Shown: positions 46,674 to 56,021 of the stretch, in pieces
Layout: the number at the start of each line of letters is the position of its first letter
Position numbering within the stretch: the stretch's first letter is position 1
Assembly (NCBI RefSeq): GCF_000753865.1
Contig: NZ_JQFW01000031.1
Span: 153,515 to 217,514 of the forward strand
Reading direction: 5' to 3'
Length of the DNA stretch: 64,000 nt
Origin: Alteromonas sp. LOR
GTDB taxonomy: Bacteria; Pseudomonadota; Gammaproteobacteria; Enterobacterales; Alteromonadaceae
The notes under the pieces: model-generated
What the model saw: the letters and a program-made list of their open reading frames with translations, nothing else
Databases searched by the model: none
Told to the model about the DNA's origin: nothing
Program-made: the position numbers and the translations under genes

Positions 46674-49508
46674 ATGTTGTTTTTATTCGGTGTTCTTTTC
46701 GCCATCGTTATTTGCGCTGGAGCTATTTTATCATTTGCCCAGCAAAGCCAAATAACGGCATTAGTGAAAGAAGTTCGACTGCTTAAAAAGCAGATGTCAC
46801 AACGAGACTCCTTATCTGAAAGAAATGGCACAGATACTCAAAGCTCTGTAGATGTAGGCTCTTTAGGTGCAGGCTCCTCAGGTGAAACCTCGTTAGACTC
46901 AAGTTCCGCAAATTCGGACTCAGAAGATCCAGGCTACGTAGATTTAAGCCTTCCTGACTCAAGCCCCTTAGATTTAAGCTCCGCAGACCCATCAGATATT
47001 CCAAGCACTTCTTCTAGCGCATTCAGTGCTACATCCGAATCTTTAGAGAGTGTCGATCACCAATCAGAAGCGAAAGAAAACGCAGGTACACCTTCGTTTT
47101 TCAAACGCTTCTTTTCCAGCGACTCCAGTTTAATGACATCCATAAAAAGCAACGCATTACTGTGGCTAGGAGCGGCAGTGCTTGCTGTTGGCGGTGTCTT
47201 TTTAGCGGTTTACTCTATTGAAGCAGGGCTGGTATCTGCCAAGGTCCGCATTGTATTCGGGGCCGCTTTTGGTCTTTGTCTTGTTGGGTTGGCCGAGTAT
47301 CTTGCACGCCATCGAGAAAAATTCAGCATTTACTCACCTACCATTTGCGCGGCACTGGCTAGTGGCGGGGTAATAACCTGTTATGCCATCATTCTAGTGG
47401 CCTACGACTTTTATCAGTTTTTTCCGCCACTATTTGCATTTTCGTTGTTGGCTGCCGTGGCATTTGGCGCTATCTCCCTGGCGCTTCGCTACGGTCCGCT
47501 ACTTGCGTTAATTGGCATTGCAGGCGCTTATGCCATTCCAGCGTTAATTCAGTCAGACTCTAACAGTATTACCACTTTGCTTGTTTTTGTGTCCTTAGTG
47601 TCGCTTTCTGGGGTGTGGGTGTCTCAAAAGGTCGGGCAAATATGGCCCTGGCGGCTAAGTATGATTGGGCACTTTGTGTGGGCGTTTGTCGCTGTAAATC
47701 ATACCGGTCCTCTTGATATTTGGGTGTGGCTTGGCTTTACTACTTTTTCTGTATATTTGTTTTCTTTTACCCATACGCTGGGCTGGTCACTGCAAGAGCA
47801 GTGCAGCGATGTTAAGTCAGTTAAGGCGATGCTAACACCCTCTTGTGAATTATTTGGCATACTGCTGCCTTTTACGTTGCTGCATGTCTATTTGATGGCC
47901 CACGGCAGTGATATGCATATTTGGGTAAGCAGTGCTGTCTTAGGCGCTTTATTGTTATTGCCGTCTTACCGACACAGCACCTTCGACAGTTGGCCATGTC
48001 TACTGGTTGTTGCCTCAATCATTCATATTCTACTGTTAAAAGATATCATGCCTTTCGCTTACGCCAACGCTGGTAACGCGGGAGGTCTTTCTCCAAATGC
48101 GCTTAATTCGCAAGACTTGGCAACGCTATTTACAGGGTATTATTTATATGTGCAGATTGCCGTGGTTGCCTTTACGTCCTATGTGGCGTTTATGGCCCAT
48201 AGAACAGGTCGTCCAGCATTTTGGTTTTACATCGTTGTGTTTCCAATTGCTTTATATGGTGTGAGCTATGTTGTAAGTACGGCATCGGCGCAGGACGCTT
48301 TATATCGTGTTTGGGCATTCGAATTAGCGCTATTAGCAATAGTCAGTACAACAGTGGCCTTAAAGTCTCGTGGTTTAGGTCAGCTCACTTATGCTGTACT
48401 GGCTAATGCGTGCCTTACCTTATGCCTTACCATGCTGTTAGAGGCGGCTGTTTTATCGTTTGCCTTGGCCTTGCAGGTAGCAAGTATCAGTGTATTAAGT
48501 GCTCGCTATAAAGTGACACTACCTGATTGGTTATACAAAATATTGCTAACTGCCGTATTAGTGCGAATTACGGCCGCACCGTGGTTGGCAGATTATGCTA
48601 ACGAGAGCATTTGGGGGATTCACTGGACCGCCATTATTTATCCTCTCATTTTTGCAGCGTTAATTATTGCCAAAAAATACAACCCATCCACAACGTTAAA
48701 AGTGTGGTTGGAAGGTGCACTCATTCACGTAGCAGCCCTTTTTATTACAACGGAACCAAGCTATTACCTCACCGGAAGTTATCCTGATTTACTGGCAGGT
48801 GATTATCAAGAACGAGTGCTGGTAGCCTTAGGGTGGTGTGCACTCGCTGCGGCCTACTGTTATAGAGCGTTTATTGCTCAGTCTATGACAGTGTTGTACC
48901 GCGTTGCTGCATTGGTGCTGTTAATCGGGGTAGGTATTACTCATATGGATATTAGTGTTGCCAATAACCCCTTTATTCACTCTCAACCTACTGGCGAGGG
49001 AACCGTGTTTAACTGGTTACTATTGCAATGGCTACTACCAGCACTACTCGTCACAAGCGTGTTGTCCAGTGCATTACAGCGTATGATTTTGGGCGCTCCT
49101 GATGCGCTGAATACTATTTTAAGCAAAAAAGTCCGCATTAATTTAGGTGTAATTGCAGGTGGATTCGCCTTTTTATACATTAACAGCATCATTCGCGGTG
49201 CCTTTCACAATGCAAACCTATTATTGGAGAATGGCTTCACTCAGCCTGAGCTTTATACGTATTCTGTGTGCTGGTTAGTAATCGCTACGGCCACCATATT
49301 TATTGGCCAATTTAAGCAACACCAGCTTGCGGTAAAACTGGGTTTTGGTTTACTCGCATTAGTTATTTTAAAAGCATTCGTTGTTGATATGGCAAACCTT
49401 GAAGGTTTATACCGTGCGCTGTCCTTCATTGGGCTGGGACTTAGCCTTGTAGGCATTGGTTGGCTGTTCCAAAAGCTTCGTGGCGACGCTGAATTACTTG
49501 ACGCATGA
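46674..49508 (+). CDS. DUF2339 multi-pass membrane protein
   Basis: A 944-residue inner-membrane protein. It begins with a transmembrane segment (LFLFGVLFAIVICAGAILSF) and a short coiled coil (ALVKEVRLLKKQM). About 90 residues rich in Ser, Asp and Leu follow, and then roughly 25 hydrophobic segments from about residue 155 (LLWLGAAVLAVGGVFLAVYS) to the end. This matches DUF2339 proteins, whose function is unknown. I chose ATG 46674, spaced 8 bases from GGGA, over a TTG at 46668. It is flanked upstream by divergent prkB and downstream by the palindrome at 49545. Confidence 0.85.
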   Translation: MLFLFGVLFAIVICAGAILSFAQQSQITALVKEVRLLKKQMSQRDSLSERNGTDTQSSVDVGSLGAGSSGETSLDSSSANSDSEDPGYVDLSLPDSSPLDLSSADPSDIPSTSSSAFSATSESLESVDHQSEAKENAGTPSFFKRFFSSDSSLMTSIKSNALLWLGAAVLAVGGVFLAVYSIEAGLVSAKVRIVFGAAFGLCLVGLAEYLARHREKFSIYSPTICAALASGGVITCYAIILVAYDFYQFFPPLFAFSLLAAVAFGAISLALRYGPLLALIGIAGAYAIPALIQSDSNSITTLLVFVSLVSLSGVWVSQKVGQIWPWRLSMIGHFVWAFVAVNHTGPLDIWVWLGFTTFSVYLFSFTHTLGWSLQEQCSDVKSVKAMLTPSCELFGILLPFTLLHVYLMAHGSDMHIWVSSAVLGALLLLPSYRHSTFDSWPCLLVVASIIHILLLKDIMPFAYANAGNAGGLSPNALNSQDLATLFTGYYLYVQIAVVAFTSYVAFMAHRTGRPAFWFYIVVFPIALYGVSYVVSTASAQDALYRVWAFELALLAIVSTTVALKSRGLGQLTYAVLANACLTLCLTMLLEAAVLSFALALQVASISVLSARYKVTLPDWLYKILLTAVLVRITAAPWLADYANESIWGIHWTAIIYPLIFAALIIAKKYNPSTTLKVWLEGALIHVAALFITTEPSYYLTGSYPDLLAGDYQERVLVALGWCALAAAYCYRAFIAQSMTVLYRVAALVLLIGVGITHMDISVANNPFIHSQPTGEGTVFNWLLLQWLLPALLVTSVLSSALQRMILGAPDALNTILSKKVRINLGVIAGGFAFLYINSIIRGAFHNANLLLENGFTQPELYTYSVCWLVIATATIFIGQFKQHQLAVKLGFGLLALVILKAFVVDMANLEGLYRALSFIGLGLSLVGIGWLFQKLRGDAELLDA

Positions 49509-49544
49509 CTTTTTATTTTCTTTATATATTTTAATGGTTTACCT

Positions 49545-49566
49545 ATACGACACAGGGGTGTCGTAT
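49545..49566 (+). promoter_or_regulatory. Perfect 9-bp inverted repeat, candidate operator
   Basis: ATACGACAC (49545-49553) is followed by a 4-base spacer and then GTGTCGTAT (49558-49566). No T run follows, so it is not a normal terminator. It lies 100 bases before the three-gene HTH cassette and may be the operator for its regulator (inference). Confidence 0.55.
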
Positions 49567-49666
49567 GACAAAAACAGATGATTTACTGTCCTGTCGCATT
49601 AGTGCCGTTTCACTTACTCGCTATTTCCGATGAAATACGCTGGCATTGAGACAAAGGAGAACAATC

Positions 49667-50116
49667 ATGCAATCAAATGAAGTTATAACACAATCGCAGG
49701 TATCAAGAAGAGAACATATGAGTCAAGTATCGCTAAACAATGGGTATTGGTTTTATTTCGACCACGAAGGTAATGATATCTCTATGTGGGGCTCGGTGTT
49801 TAGTGGTAAGGAAAAGGTGTCTTTCAATAACGAAGTGGTATCGTCGTTTAGAAATTTAAGCAGCACAAAAAGTGAACATACGTTTACTAAAAATGGTCAT
49901 GAGTATCTAGTAAAAACACACATGACACATGTTTTACGGGGTGAATTAAACGTCACGCTGTTTTGTGATGGTAAAGAAGTGGCCAGCGAGACGTTATCGC
50001 AATTGGAAAAAGGGAATTTATTGAAATCCTTTTTCAGTATGGATAGGTTTTTATTCGTAGGATTAATTGTGGGCTTTCTTTGTGGTTATTTAGGCTTTAT
50101 GAGCTTCTCCGGATAA
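49667..50116 (+). CDS. Hypothetical tail-anchored protein, paralogue 1
   Basis: A 149-residue protein I do not recognise. A soluble beta-rich N-terminal domain (NNGYWFYFDHEGNDISMWGS, then FSGKEKVSFNNEVVSSFRNL) is followed by one C-terminal transmembrane segment (FLFVGLIVGFLCGYLGFMSF), so the bulk is probably cytoplasmic. It is clearly paralogous to the next gene: both share an HEG-(N/D)I motif, SGKE-V and a RNL motif at equal spacing. The ATG at 49667 has a strong AAGGAG site. It forms a tight cluster with the next two genes (4- and 8-base gaps). Confidence 0.8.
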   Translation: MQSNEVITQSQVSRREHMSQVSLNNGYWFYFDHEGNDISMWGSVFSGKEKVSFNNEVVSSFRNLSSTKSEHTFTKNGHEYLVKTHMTHVLRGELNVTLFCDGKEVASETLSQLEKGNLLKSFFSMDRFLFVGLIVGFLCGYLGFMSFSG

Positions 50117-50120
50117 CATT

Positions 50121-50510
50121 ATGACTCAAATAACAATGAGGGAGGGGCTTTGGTGTCACTTACAACACGAAGGCCACAATATAGCAGTGCACTGCAGTTT
50201 GTGGTCGGGCAAAGAGGTTGTGTATGTGGACGATCACCCTGTATCAGAACATCGCAATTTGTTTCGGTTTACGGGGCGACATGCACTTAGACTAAACAAC
50301 CAAGATTATACTCTTGAAGTGGAAGTGGAGAACCCTTTTACTTACCGTACAGAGGTGCGCCTAAAAAAAGGTGCACGTACTGTGCAGCGAGAGTCCATAT
50401 CTATGCTGTCTCGCAACAACTCGCTCTTTAAAAACATCGCTGTGATTGCCTGTATTGCCGCTTTGGGGGCGGTGTTTGGTTATTTTGCAGTTATGCACTT
50501 TGCAGGGTGA
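50121..50510 (+). CDS. Hypothetical tail-anchored protein, paralogue 2
   Basis: A 129-residue paralogue of the preceding protein: GLWCHLQHEGHNIAVHCSLW, then SGKEVVYVDDHPVSEHRNLF, and a C-terminal transmembrane segment (IAVIACIAALGAVFGYFAVM). Function unknown. It starts four bases after the upstream stop and is followed after 8 bases by the HTH gene, so the three are surely one operon. Confidence 0.8.
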   Translation: MTQITMREGLWCHLQHEGHNIAVHCSLWSGKEVVYVDDHPVSEHRNLFRFTGRHALRLNNQDYTLEVEVENPFTYRTEVRLKKGARTVQRESISMLSRNNSLFKNIAVIACIAALGAVFGYFAVMHFAG

Positions 50511-50518
50511 CATAACAA

Positions 50519-50830
50519 ATGGAAGTGAGAGGCGACATTGTTAAAGGAATGCGCATAGAGCGAGCGTGGACCCAAGCGCAGCTGGCAGAGTTATGCGACG
50601 TAAACTTGCGCACCATTCAGCGGGTGGAAAACAAAGGAAATGCATCACTAGAGACTATCATGGCCTTATGCGTTGCCTTTGATGTAAAGCGTCAGACACT
50701 ATTTAAAGTACCGGAAGTAACAGAAGTAGAGCCTGCACGACAAAACCCAGTAAAAGCTTACCTATTTATTTTTATATGCGGTCTTGTGGTTGGTGGTGGA
50801 GCCAGTACAACGATTTTGGCGCTGCTATAA
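50519..50830 (+). CDS. Membrane-anchored XRE-type HTH regulator
   Basis: A 103-residue protein with an N-terminal Cro/C1-type helix-turn-helix (GMRIERAWTQAQLAELCDVN then LRTIQRVENKGNASLETIMA) and a C-terminal transmembrane segment (VKAYLFIFICGLVVGGGAST). DNA binding is therefore expected at the membrane. AGGGTGA precedes the ATG at a spacing of about 10. It is the last gene of the three-gene cluster whose other members also end in one membrane helix. The palindrome at 49545 could be its binding site. Confidence 0.85.
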   Translation: MEVRGDIVKGMRIERAWTQAQLAELCDVNLRTIQRVENKGNASLETIMALCVAFDVKRQTLFKVPEVTEVEPARQNPVKAYLFIFICGLVVGGGASTTILALL

Positions 50831-50856
50831 AGTCGCTTGGTAATCACACTAGTACA

Positions 50857-50879
50857 GATAAGCAGCTTTGCCGCTTATC
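50857..50879. terminator. Candidate hairpin terminator between convergent genes
   Basis: GATAAGC (50857-50863) pairs with GCTTATC (50873-50879) over a 9-base loop. Neither side has a strong T tract, so confidence is moderate. It sits between the XRE gene and the convergent 50906 gene. Confidence 0.5.
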
Positions 50880-50905
50880 ACTGTAATTAGATTATTATTT
50901 CTTAT

Positions 50906-51652
50906 TTAGAATGGGTTAAGAGAGCAATGCTCCGAAGAGCAAAATATATTCGACGTATTATATACTCTAAAACGGTCAGCATACCAAGATTGGCTCCCAT
51001 AATAATTTCCATTCGGCGTTCGATATTCGACCGTAAAACTCACACCCTTACCACCGTCAAGAGAAAGGCCAAAGTCCCAGATTTGAGTGGTATGCATATT
51101 GTATATACCTGAGCTTGTCTCAACTAATTTATCTTCTTTAGCAGTTACAACAATGACTTCAATTTCATCATTACTATTACTTAAAGAGAACGAAGAGCCT
51201 AACCTTTCTTTTTGATTATTTCGTTGTAACTGATTGGTAACTCTCGTTAGCTCATCAAATCTTGTCTGAAGATCCTCTATTTCATCTACTGACATTCCCA
51301 TATGCTCGGCCAATAGTTCTTGATTCTTTGCAAATAGTGATTGAACCTCCACAATAAGGGATCCAGGTGCATCCTCTTCCAACGCAATATAACGCTGAAC
51401 TTCGATAAATGAGGGGTGGTTTTGAATATCTATGAAACTTGGTTGTAATGGGGATGCGTTGTCCAACGCATATGTTTGGGTAAACTTGTGGAAATCCTCA
51501 ACAGTCAATCCCAAGTAACTTGCGAAATCTTCATAAGTGTATGCTTCAACGCTTTGTTTATTAACATTTTCATGAGCAATTGAAACGTTTGCTTGTGAGA
51601 AAAAAGTGCTTGTAAGCAGTATTATTGAAACAACGAATTTAGTTAAATTCAT
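50906..51652 (-). CDS. Hypothetical secreted protein, 248 aa
   Basis: I do not recognise this protein. It has a signal peptide (MNLTKFVVSIILLTSTFFSQA), then helical segments with FASYLGLTVEDFHKFTQTYA and a coiled-coil-like LLAEHMGMSVDEIEDLQTRF, and a C-terminal beta-rich part (GKGVSFTVEYRTPNGNYYGS) with two Cys in IFCSSEHCSL. I chose the ATG at 51652, which has AAGGAATAA upstream and starts the signal peptide cleanly. The open frame continues 21 codons upstream through a duplicated copy of the start region. Confidence 0.75.
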   Translation of the reverse strand: MNLTKFVVSIILLTSTFFSQANVSIAHENVNKQSVEAYTYEDFASYLGLTVEDFHKFTQTYALDNASPLQPSFIDIQNHPSFIEVQRYIALEEDAPGSLIVEVQSLFAKNQELLAEHMGMSVDEIEDLQTRFDELTRVTNQLQRNNQKERLGSSFSLSNSNDEIEVIVVTAKEDKLVETSSGIYNMHTTQIWDFGLSLDGGKGVSFTVEYRTPNGNYYGSQSWYADRFRVYNTSNIFCSSEHCSLNPF

Positions 51653-51700
51653 TTTATTCCTTAAGTATTTAGTAAAATTTATTTTATCCCTTAAATAAAA
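51641..51700 (-). repeat. Tandem duplication of the translation-start region (about 30 bp)
   Basis: Bases 51641-51670 and 51671-51700 are diverged copies of one 30-base unit. In translation, RDKINFTKY is followed by RNKMNLTKF. The upstream copy has ATA where the functional copy has ATG. Confidence 0.75.
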
Positions 51701-51829
51701 GCAATTCTGGCACAACTCAGTTTAGTCTTTTAATAAACAAATTTAAGCTAGCATTTCTTTTTTACGGCGTCAATTCTGTGACCTCTCCCTTGAAAATCGA
51801 CACGATATAGAGTGAAGTTAAAACTGTCC

Positions 51830-51934
51830 GTCCGCTCCTTGTTTTCAGCAGACCACCACCTGCGCGGTGGTGAAAGTCTAGTAATCACTCAAAAAAGTCT
51901 GACAGCTTAAATTTGCTAATGTCGGCTTTAGGTC
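51830..51934 (+). repeat. GTCCGCT repeat element, copy A (right end absent)
   Basis: These 105 bases match 63273-63377 at about 93 positions (12 mismatches counted by eye, no gaps). The element starts GTCCGCTC and includes a GC-rich hairpin around CCTGCGCGGTGG. Copy A lacks the right-hand inverted end seen in copy C. It stops about 18 bases before the left end of the IS1182-like element. Confidence 0.85.
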
Positions 51935-51952
51935 CAGCCTGTGTGAAAACTA

Positions 51953-53559
51953 TTGATCACCTTTTGGTCTAAGTTCTGGCTGTTTATGATTAATCAATCT
52001 TAATGTTGTCGCCTATTAAATTACCACTTTTAGTATAATTATATGGTCACCTAAACCACAGAGAAAACGTGATGGCAGATCATATTTTAGGCCAATCCAG
52101 AACTCAAACCACCTTACTTCCTGAAGTGCTTGATGACTTTGTTACTGAAGACAATCCTGTTCGAGTTGTAGATGGATTAGACCTTTAAACACTTGGATTT
52201 GAGCGGGTGATTGCCACAGGCAAAGGTCGCCCAGGTTATCATCCAGCCGTCATGCTCAAACTCTACATTTATGGCTACCTCAACCGCATCCAATCTTCTC
52301 GTCGTATAGAAAAAGAAAGTCACCGTAACGTTGAATTGATGTGTTTGTTGACGCGATTATCACCCGACTTTAAAACCATTGCTGACTTCAGAAAGAATAA
52401 TGGTAAAGGTATAAAAGCCGTATGCCGGCAATTTGTTCAGATGTGTCGCAAGATGAATATGTTCGCAGATTCACTCTTTGTCATCGACGGCAGTAAATTT
52501 GAGGCAGTCAATAGCAAGGACAACAACTATATACCAAGCAATGTGAAGTACCGAATTAATAGGATTGAGGAAAATATTGCAGAATATCTTAGTGATATGG
52601 ATACCCAAGATAAGACTGAAAAAAGTGATAACAAGGCCACGCCATCCAAACTAGAGTGGTTGCAAAAACGGTTAGCAGAGCTACGAGTCATTGAAGAATA
52701 AGTCAATGCGCACCCAGACAAACAAGTCTCGAAGAACGACCCAGATGCGCGTTTGTTACTGACTCGGCACATGGATAGGCAGGTGTGCTACAACGTACAA
52801 ACGGCGGTCGATACAAAGCATCATCTTATCATCAGCCACGATATTGATAAGTCCGCTGATAGAGGGCAATTAACCTCTGTGGCGAAACTAGTCCAGCAAG
52901 CGGTGAAGAAGAAAGACATCACCGTCCTTGCAGATAAAGGTTACTTCTGCCGCCTTGATATTAAGGCGGCATACGATATTGGCATTACCGTTAATGTGCC
53001 TCAAACTGATACTTCTGGCTCGGCCAAAAAAGGGATATTTAACAAATCGCTGTTTTTCTATGACAAGGACAAAGATATCTATACTTGCCCTGCGGGCGAG
53101 GAATTACCGCATAAACTTAACGTAATAGAAGCAGGTCTTGAGCAAAAAGGGTATGTTAATTCTTATGCATGCCGAGATTGTAACATCAGAGATAAATGCA
53201 CGAGGTCATTAAAAGAGCCAAGGAAAATGAGACGCTGGATACACGAACCGATTATAGACGCCATGCAAAAACGTCTTGATAACAATCGCGACATTCCGGT
53301 GCTCAGGAAACAAACTGTCGAACATCCATTCGGCACCATCAAAATGTGGATGGGTGCGCAACACTTCTTAATGACACGCAAGCATAATGTGTTAACCGAA
53401 ATGAGCATCCATGTGCTGGCCTATAAACTGAAAAGAATGATGTCGATAATGGGCGTAACTGGATTGATAGCGGCCATGACAGTCTAAGAGTTCTTATCCC
53501 CTTAAAATCAAGTGCTAAGCCTTATAAACAGCCAATATCACTACTCAAAAGTCTATCAA
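51953..53559 (+). mobile_element. IS1182-family insertion sequence (degenerate)
   Basis: An element of about 1.6 kb bounded by imperfect inverted repeats of about 35 bases. The inner ends share TGGCTGTTTAT (51977-51987) and its complement ATAAACAGCCA (53524-53534). The outer ends share TTGAT and CTTTT blocks. The single transposase gene is broken by two stop codons. I could not see a clear target-site duplication. Confidence 0.8.
52072..53487 (+). pseudogene. IS1182-family transposase with two in-frame TAA stops
   Basis: The reading frame from ATG 52072 to 53487 stays in one phase (472 codons), a normal IS1182 transposase length. It is interrupted by TAA at 52186-52188 and TAA at 52699-52701. 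The N-terminal domain is typical (GKGRPGYHPAVMLKLYIYGY; NRIQSSRRIEKES). DDE residues can be seen in VIDGSKFEA, LADKGYF and VEHPFGTIKMWMG. With two stops it should be inactive unless a suppressor acts. No frameshift is needed. Confidence 0.9.
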
Positions 53560-53896
53560 CGCATTAATTTTACAACTCACATAAAATATCTAACGCATCT
53601 ACTCCTACACTAAGAACGTGGCTGAAGCCGCCATAGATTGGCATTCAAAATAGTTTTAACACGGGCTGTACGTGAAGCAGCCGTTGGCTTGCTGCGAGCT
53701 TTTAGGTAGTTACGTTCAATTAGCGGATTACTGCATCTAGTGATATTTGTAATAAGTCCCATAGTTAAAACACACTTTAACTTCCCATTTTAAAGTTTGT
53801 GAATTATAGGGATTTACTGCTTTTAGCAATATGAACGTGTTGGAAAGTTTGACTCATACCTGAGCGTTACCATATTGTGGTGCAAACAGGTTCGAA
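53560..53896. other. Non-coding gap right of the IS element
   Basis: About 340 bases with no convincing gene. A 13-base string GTACGTGAAGCAG near 53670 recurs right of element C near 63500, so related debris may flank both loci. Otherwise nothing recognised. Confidence 0.5.
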
Positions 53897-54304
53897 TCAA
53901 AAATACCTACACAGTGTTCCTATCCATAACAATGATGAAATTGCGATAGCCACGAAAACACCCGCTGAGCCTAAATCTTTCGCTAAGCCTGACAGTGGGT
54001 GAATCTCTTTTCCAATACGGTCAATAGTGACCTCAATTGCAGTATTAACAATTTCAGCGAACAGAATGAAGAGTACGGAGGAAAGCAAAATCGCCTTTTC
54101 CATATAAGAAATTGACCAAAGAGCAAGCACTACCGCTGCTAAGACAAGTAAGATAAATTCTTGCCGGAACGCTGACTCGTTTTTAACAAGCCATGTTATA
54201 GCTCTTACTGAGTTTTTCATTGCTAATACAATACGCAACATGCCCTTTGGTTTAGCTTTGGGGTCGAAATACATTTCTGATGTGGTTTCGTCTATGATTC
54301 GCAT
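53897..54304 (-). CDS. dgkA: Diacylglycerol kinase
   Basis: A 135-residue integral membrane kinase that phosphorylates diacylglycerol to phosphatidic acid. The DgkA signature is intact: ESAFRQE, then EIVNTAIEVTIDRIG and HPLSGLAKDLGSAGVF. Three transmembrane segments are visible, and about 20 extra residues extend the N-terminus. Its ATG lies inside the end of eptA (13-base overlap), so the two are translationally linked. The pairing is meaningful because EptA releases diacylglycerol when it takes phosphoethanolamine from phosphatidylethanolamine. Confidence 0.95.
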   Translation of the reverse strand: MRIIDETTSEMYFDPKAKPKGMLRIVLAMKNSVRAITWLVKNESAFRQEFILLVLAAVVLALWSISYMEKAILLSSVLFILFAEIVNTAIEVTIDRIGKEIHPLSGLAKDLGSAGVFVAIAISSLLWIGTLCRYF

Positions 54305-55899
54305 TTTTGTAAAATATCCTGAGTGGGTTGGTAGGTGCTACTCTGTACATTAGAAAGACCAAGCAATGTGTCAAAAAGGTTGTCCTGCGAATAAGGATGA
54401 CTGGATAACGAATTTACGCAATCACTGTATTGAGGCTGGCTAAACTTGGAGGCCCAATAAACCATTGGCACATGCGTTTGCTCAACAGGCGCTAAATTAT
54501 AAGGGAAACCGTGCAAATAAAGCCCTTTCTCTCCCAATGACTCACCATGATCCGATAAATAAAACATCGACGAATTAGGAATAGTGGAGAGTTGTTCAAT
54601 AATCTGGCCTAGCACGTAGTCTGTGTATGCAATAGTATTATCGTACGTATTTGTCAGTTCTGCCTCTTCACAATTTTGAATATCACTTCTAGGGCAATCA
54701 GGCACGAACTTAGTAAATTTCTTTGGGTATCTCCGGTAATATGTAGGCCCGTGTGAGCCAATCATATGCAAGACTATCACTCTATTTTCTTTAGATGGCG
54801 TTGAAAGAGTTTCTCTTAAAAGGTCAACAAGTACCTCATCATAACAATAATCTCCATCGCACAACTTTTGATCTCTGGACGGGTTGAAGTCTATGGTATT
54901 TACCCTCTTGCATACGCCTTTACAGCTACTGTTATTGTCAATCCAGGTAACGTTAACACCTGCACGATGAATGATGTCTAAAACATTGTCCTGACTGTCT
55001 GCAATACGCGAATTATAATTTTCTCGTGTGAGCCTTGAGAACATACATGGCACGGAAACGGCGGTAGCAGTACCGCAAGATGTTACCTTGCTAAAACTGA
55101 TTGCACCTGCATTCTGGATATTAGGCGTAGTACGCCTCGAATAGCCGTTGCTTGAAAACTTGTCCGCTCTGGCCGTTTCGCCAACCACTAATACAGTAGT
55201 AGATGGATCTATATCAGCATTCCCTTTTACGTAGGGATGCTTGTCTAACACTTTGTAGGGTAAAGGCGGATAAAAGTAAGTGTCCCTAAGGTATTTGTAC
55301 CCTGAATCATAAAAGGCGTAGGGAATAATATACTTCGTTAGGTCTTTGTTATTTCTGCCGACAGCTGCATAACTCTTGAAAAGGAACGTGGCTAAAATTG
55401 CAATACCCAGTAAAGCTAATAAGTTCAGTATTAGAAGGTGCTTAATTCGCGCCTTGAGCTTCCCATTTATTTCTAGGTTGAAAATCGCAAATACAGGGAT
55501 TAACCCCAACAAAGAGAAGAATACAACAAGTGTTGAATTTAGATAAGAAAAGGCTTCACCAGAATTTGTTTCGATTACATTCTGTATCATGCTCTTATCG
55601 AAAATTACACCATAAGCCAAGGTGCCGTAAAGTAGAAGAGAACTGACAAGGAAGGTAATTGCAACTGTGATGCGAGGCAAAAATAAAGCACCAAAAAAAC
55701 TTAAAAAAATAACATTCATAAAGGTTAGCAAGAGCGGTACAGAGAGAAAAAATACCCACTCATTCAATGTTACAGGGGCTACAACTTCATAAATAGCAGA
55801 CAAAAATGGTGCGTTGAATATTGCTGCGATAAATAATGAAGAAAGTAAAATGAACTGAGCTGATGTAGGATTAAAATTTAGTGTTCTTGGAAATTTCAC
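54292..55899 (-). CDS. eptA: Lipid A phosphoethanolamine transferase
   Basis: A 535-residue inner-membrane enzyme of the EptA/MCR family, which adds phosphoethanolamine to lipid A phosphate and so lowers binding of cationic peptides such as polymyxin. Five N-terminal transmembrane segments precede the periplasmic sulfatase-like domain. Catalytic residues can be placed: Glu241 in VVGETARAD, Thr279 in SCGTATAVSVPCMFS, His383 in GSHGP, Asp450/His451 in LSDHGESLGE, and His463 in YLHGFPY. The Cys pairs expected for the fold are present. The true target in this host is inferred. It lies 122 bases downstream of the GT39 gene. Confidence 0.95.
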   Translation of the reverse strand: MKFPRTLNFNPTSAQFILLSSLFIAAIFNAPFLSAIYEVVAPVTLNEWVFFLSVPLLLTFMNVIFLSFFGALFLPRITVAITFLVSSLLLYGTLAYGVIFDKSMIQNVIETNSGEAFSYLNSTLVVFFSLLGLIPVFAIFNLEINGKLKARIKHLLILNLLALLGIAILATFLFKSYAAVGRNNKDLTKYIIPYAFYDSGYKYLRDTYFYPPLPYKVLDKHPYVKGNADIDPSTTVLVVGETARADKFSSNGYSRRTTPNIQNAGAISFSKVTSCGTATAVSVPCMFSRLTRENYNSRIADSQDNVLDIIHRAGVNVTWIDNNSSCKGVCKRVNTIDFNPSRDQKLCDGDYCYDEVLVDLLRETLSTPSKENRVIVLHMIGSHGPTYYRRYPKKFTKFVPDCPRSDIQNCEEAELTNTYDNTIAYTDYVLGQIIEQLSTIPNSSMFYLSDHGESLGEKGLYLHGFPYNLAPVEQTHVPMVYWASKFSQPQYSDCVNSLSSHPYSQDNLFDTLLGLSNVQSSTYQPTQDILQKCES

Positions 55900-56021
55900 A
55901 ATAAGGTTCTCGTATACTTCTTAGCACACAAGTTACCTGTCAAAACTTAAATAACGCTTAAGAAAAACTGTGGAATGAAAATTTTCGCATTATTTTTTAA
56001 TTGTATGAAAATATTCATTCC

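Noticed and set aside
51830..51934. Repeat element as an integron attC site or CRISPR
   Set aside because: No RYYYAAC/GTTRRRY core sites, no adjacent integrase and no regular spacer array. The inverted GTCCGCT ends of copy C fit a MITE-like element better.
52186..52701. The two in-frame TAA codons as selenocysteine or programmed read-through
   Set aside because: Selenocysteine uses TGA and no recoding signal is visible. Ordinary decay of an insertion sequence explains both.
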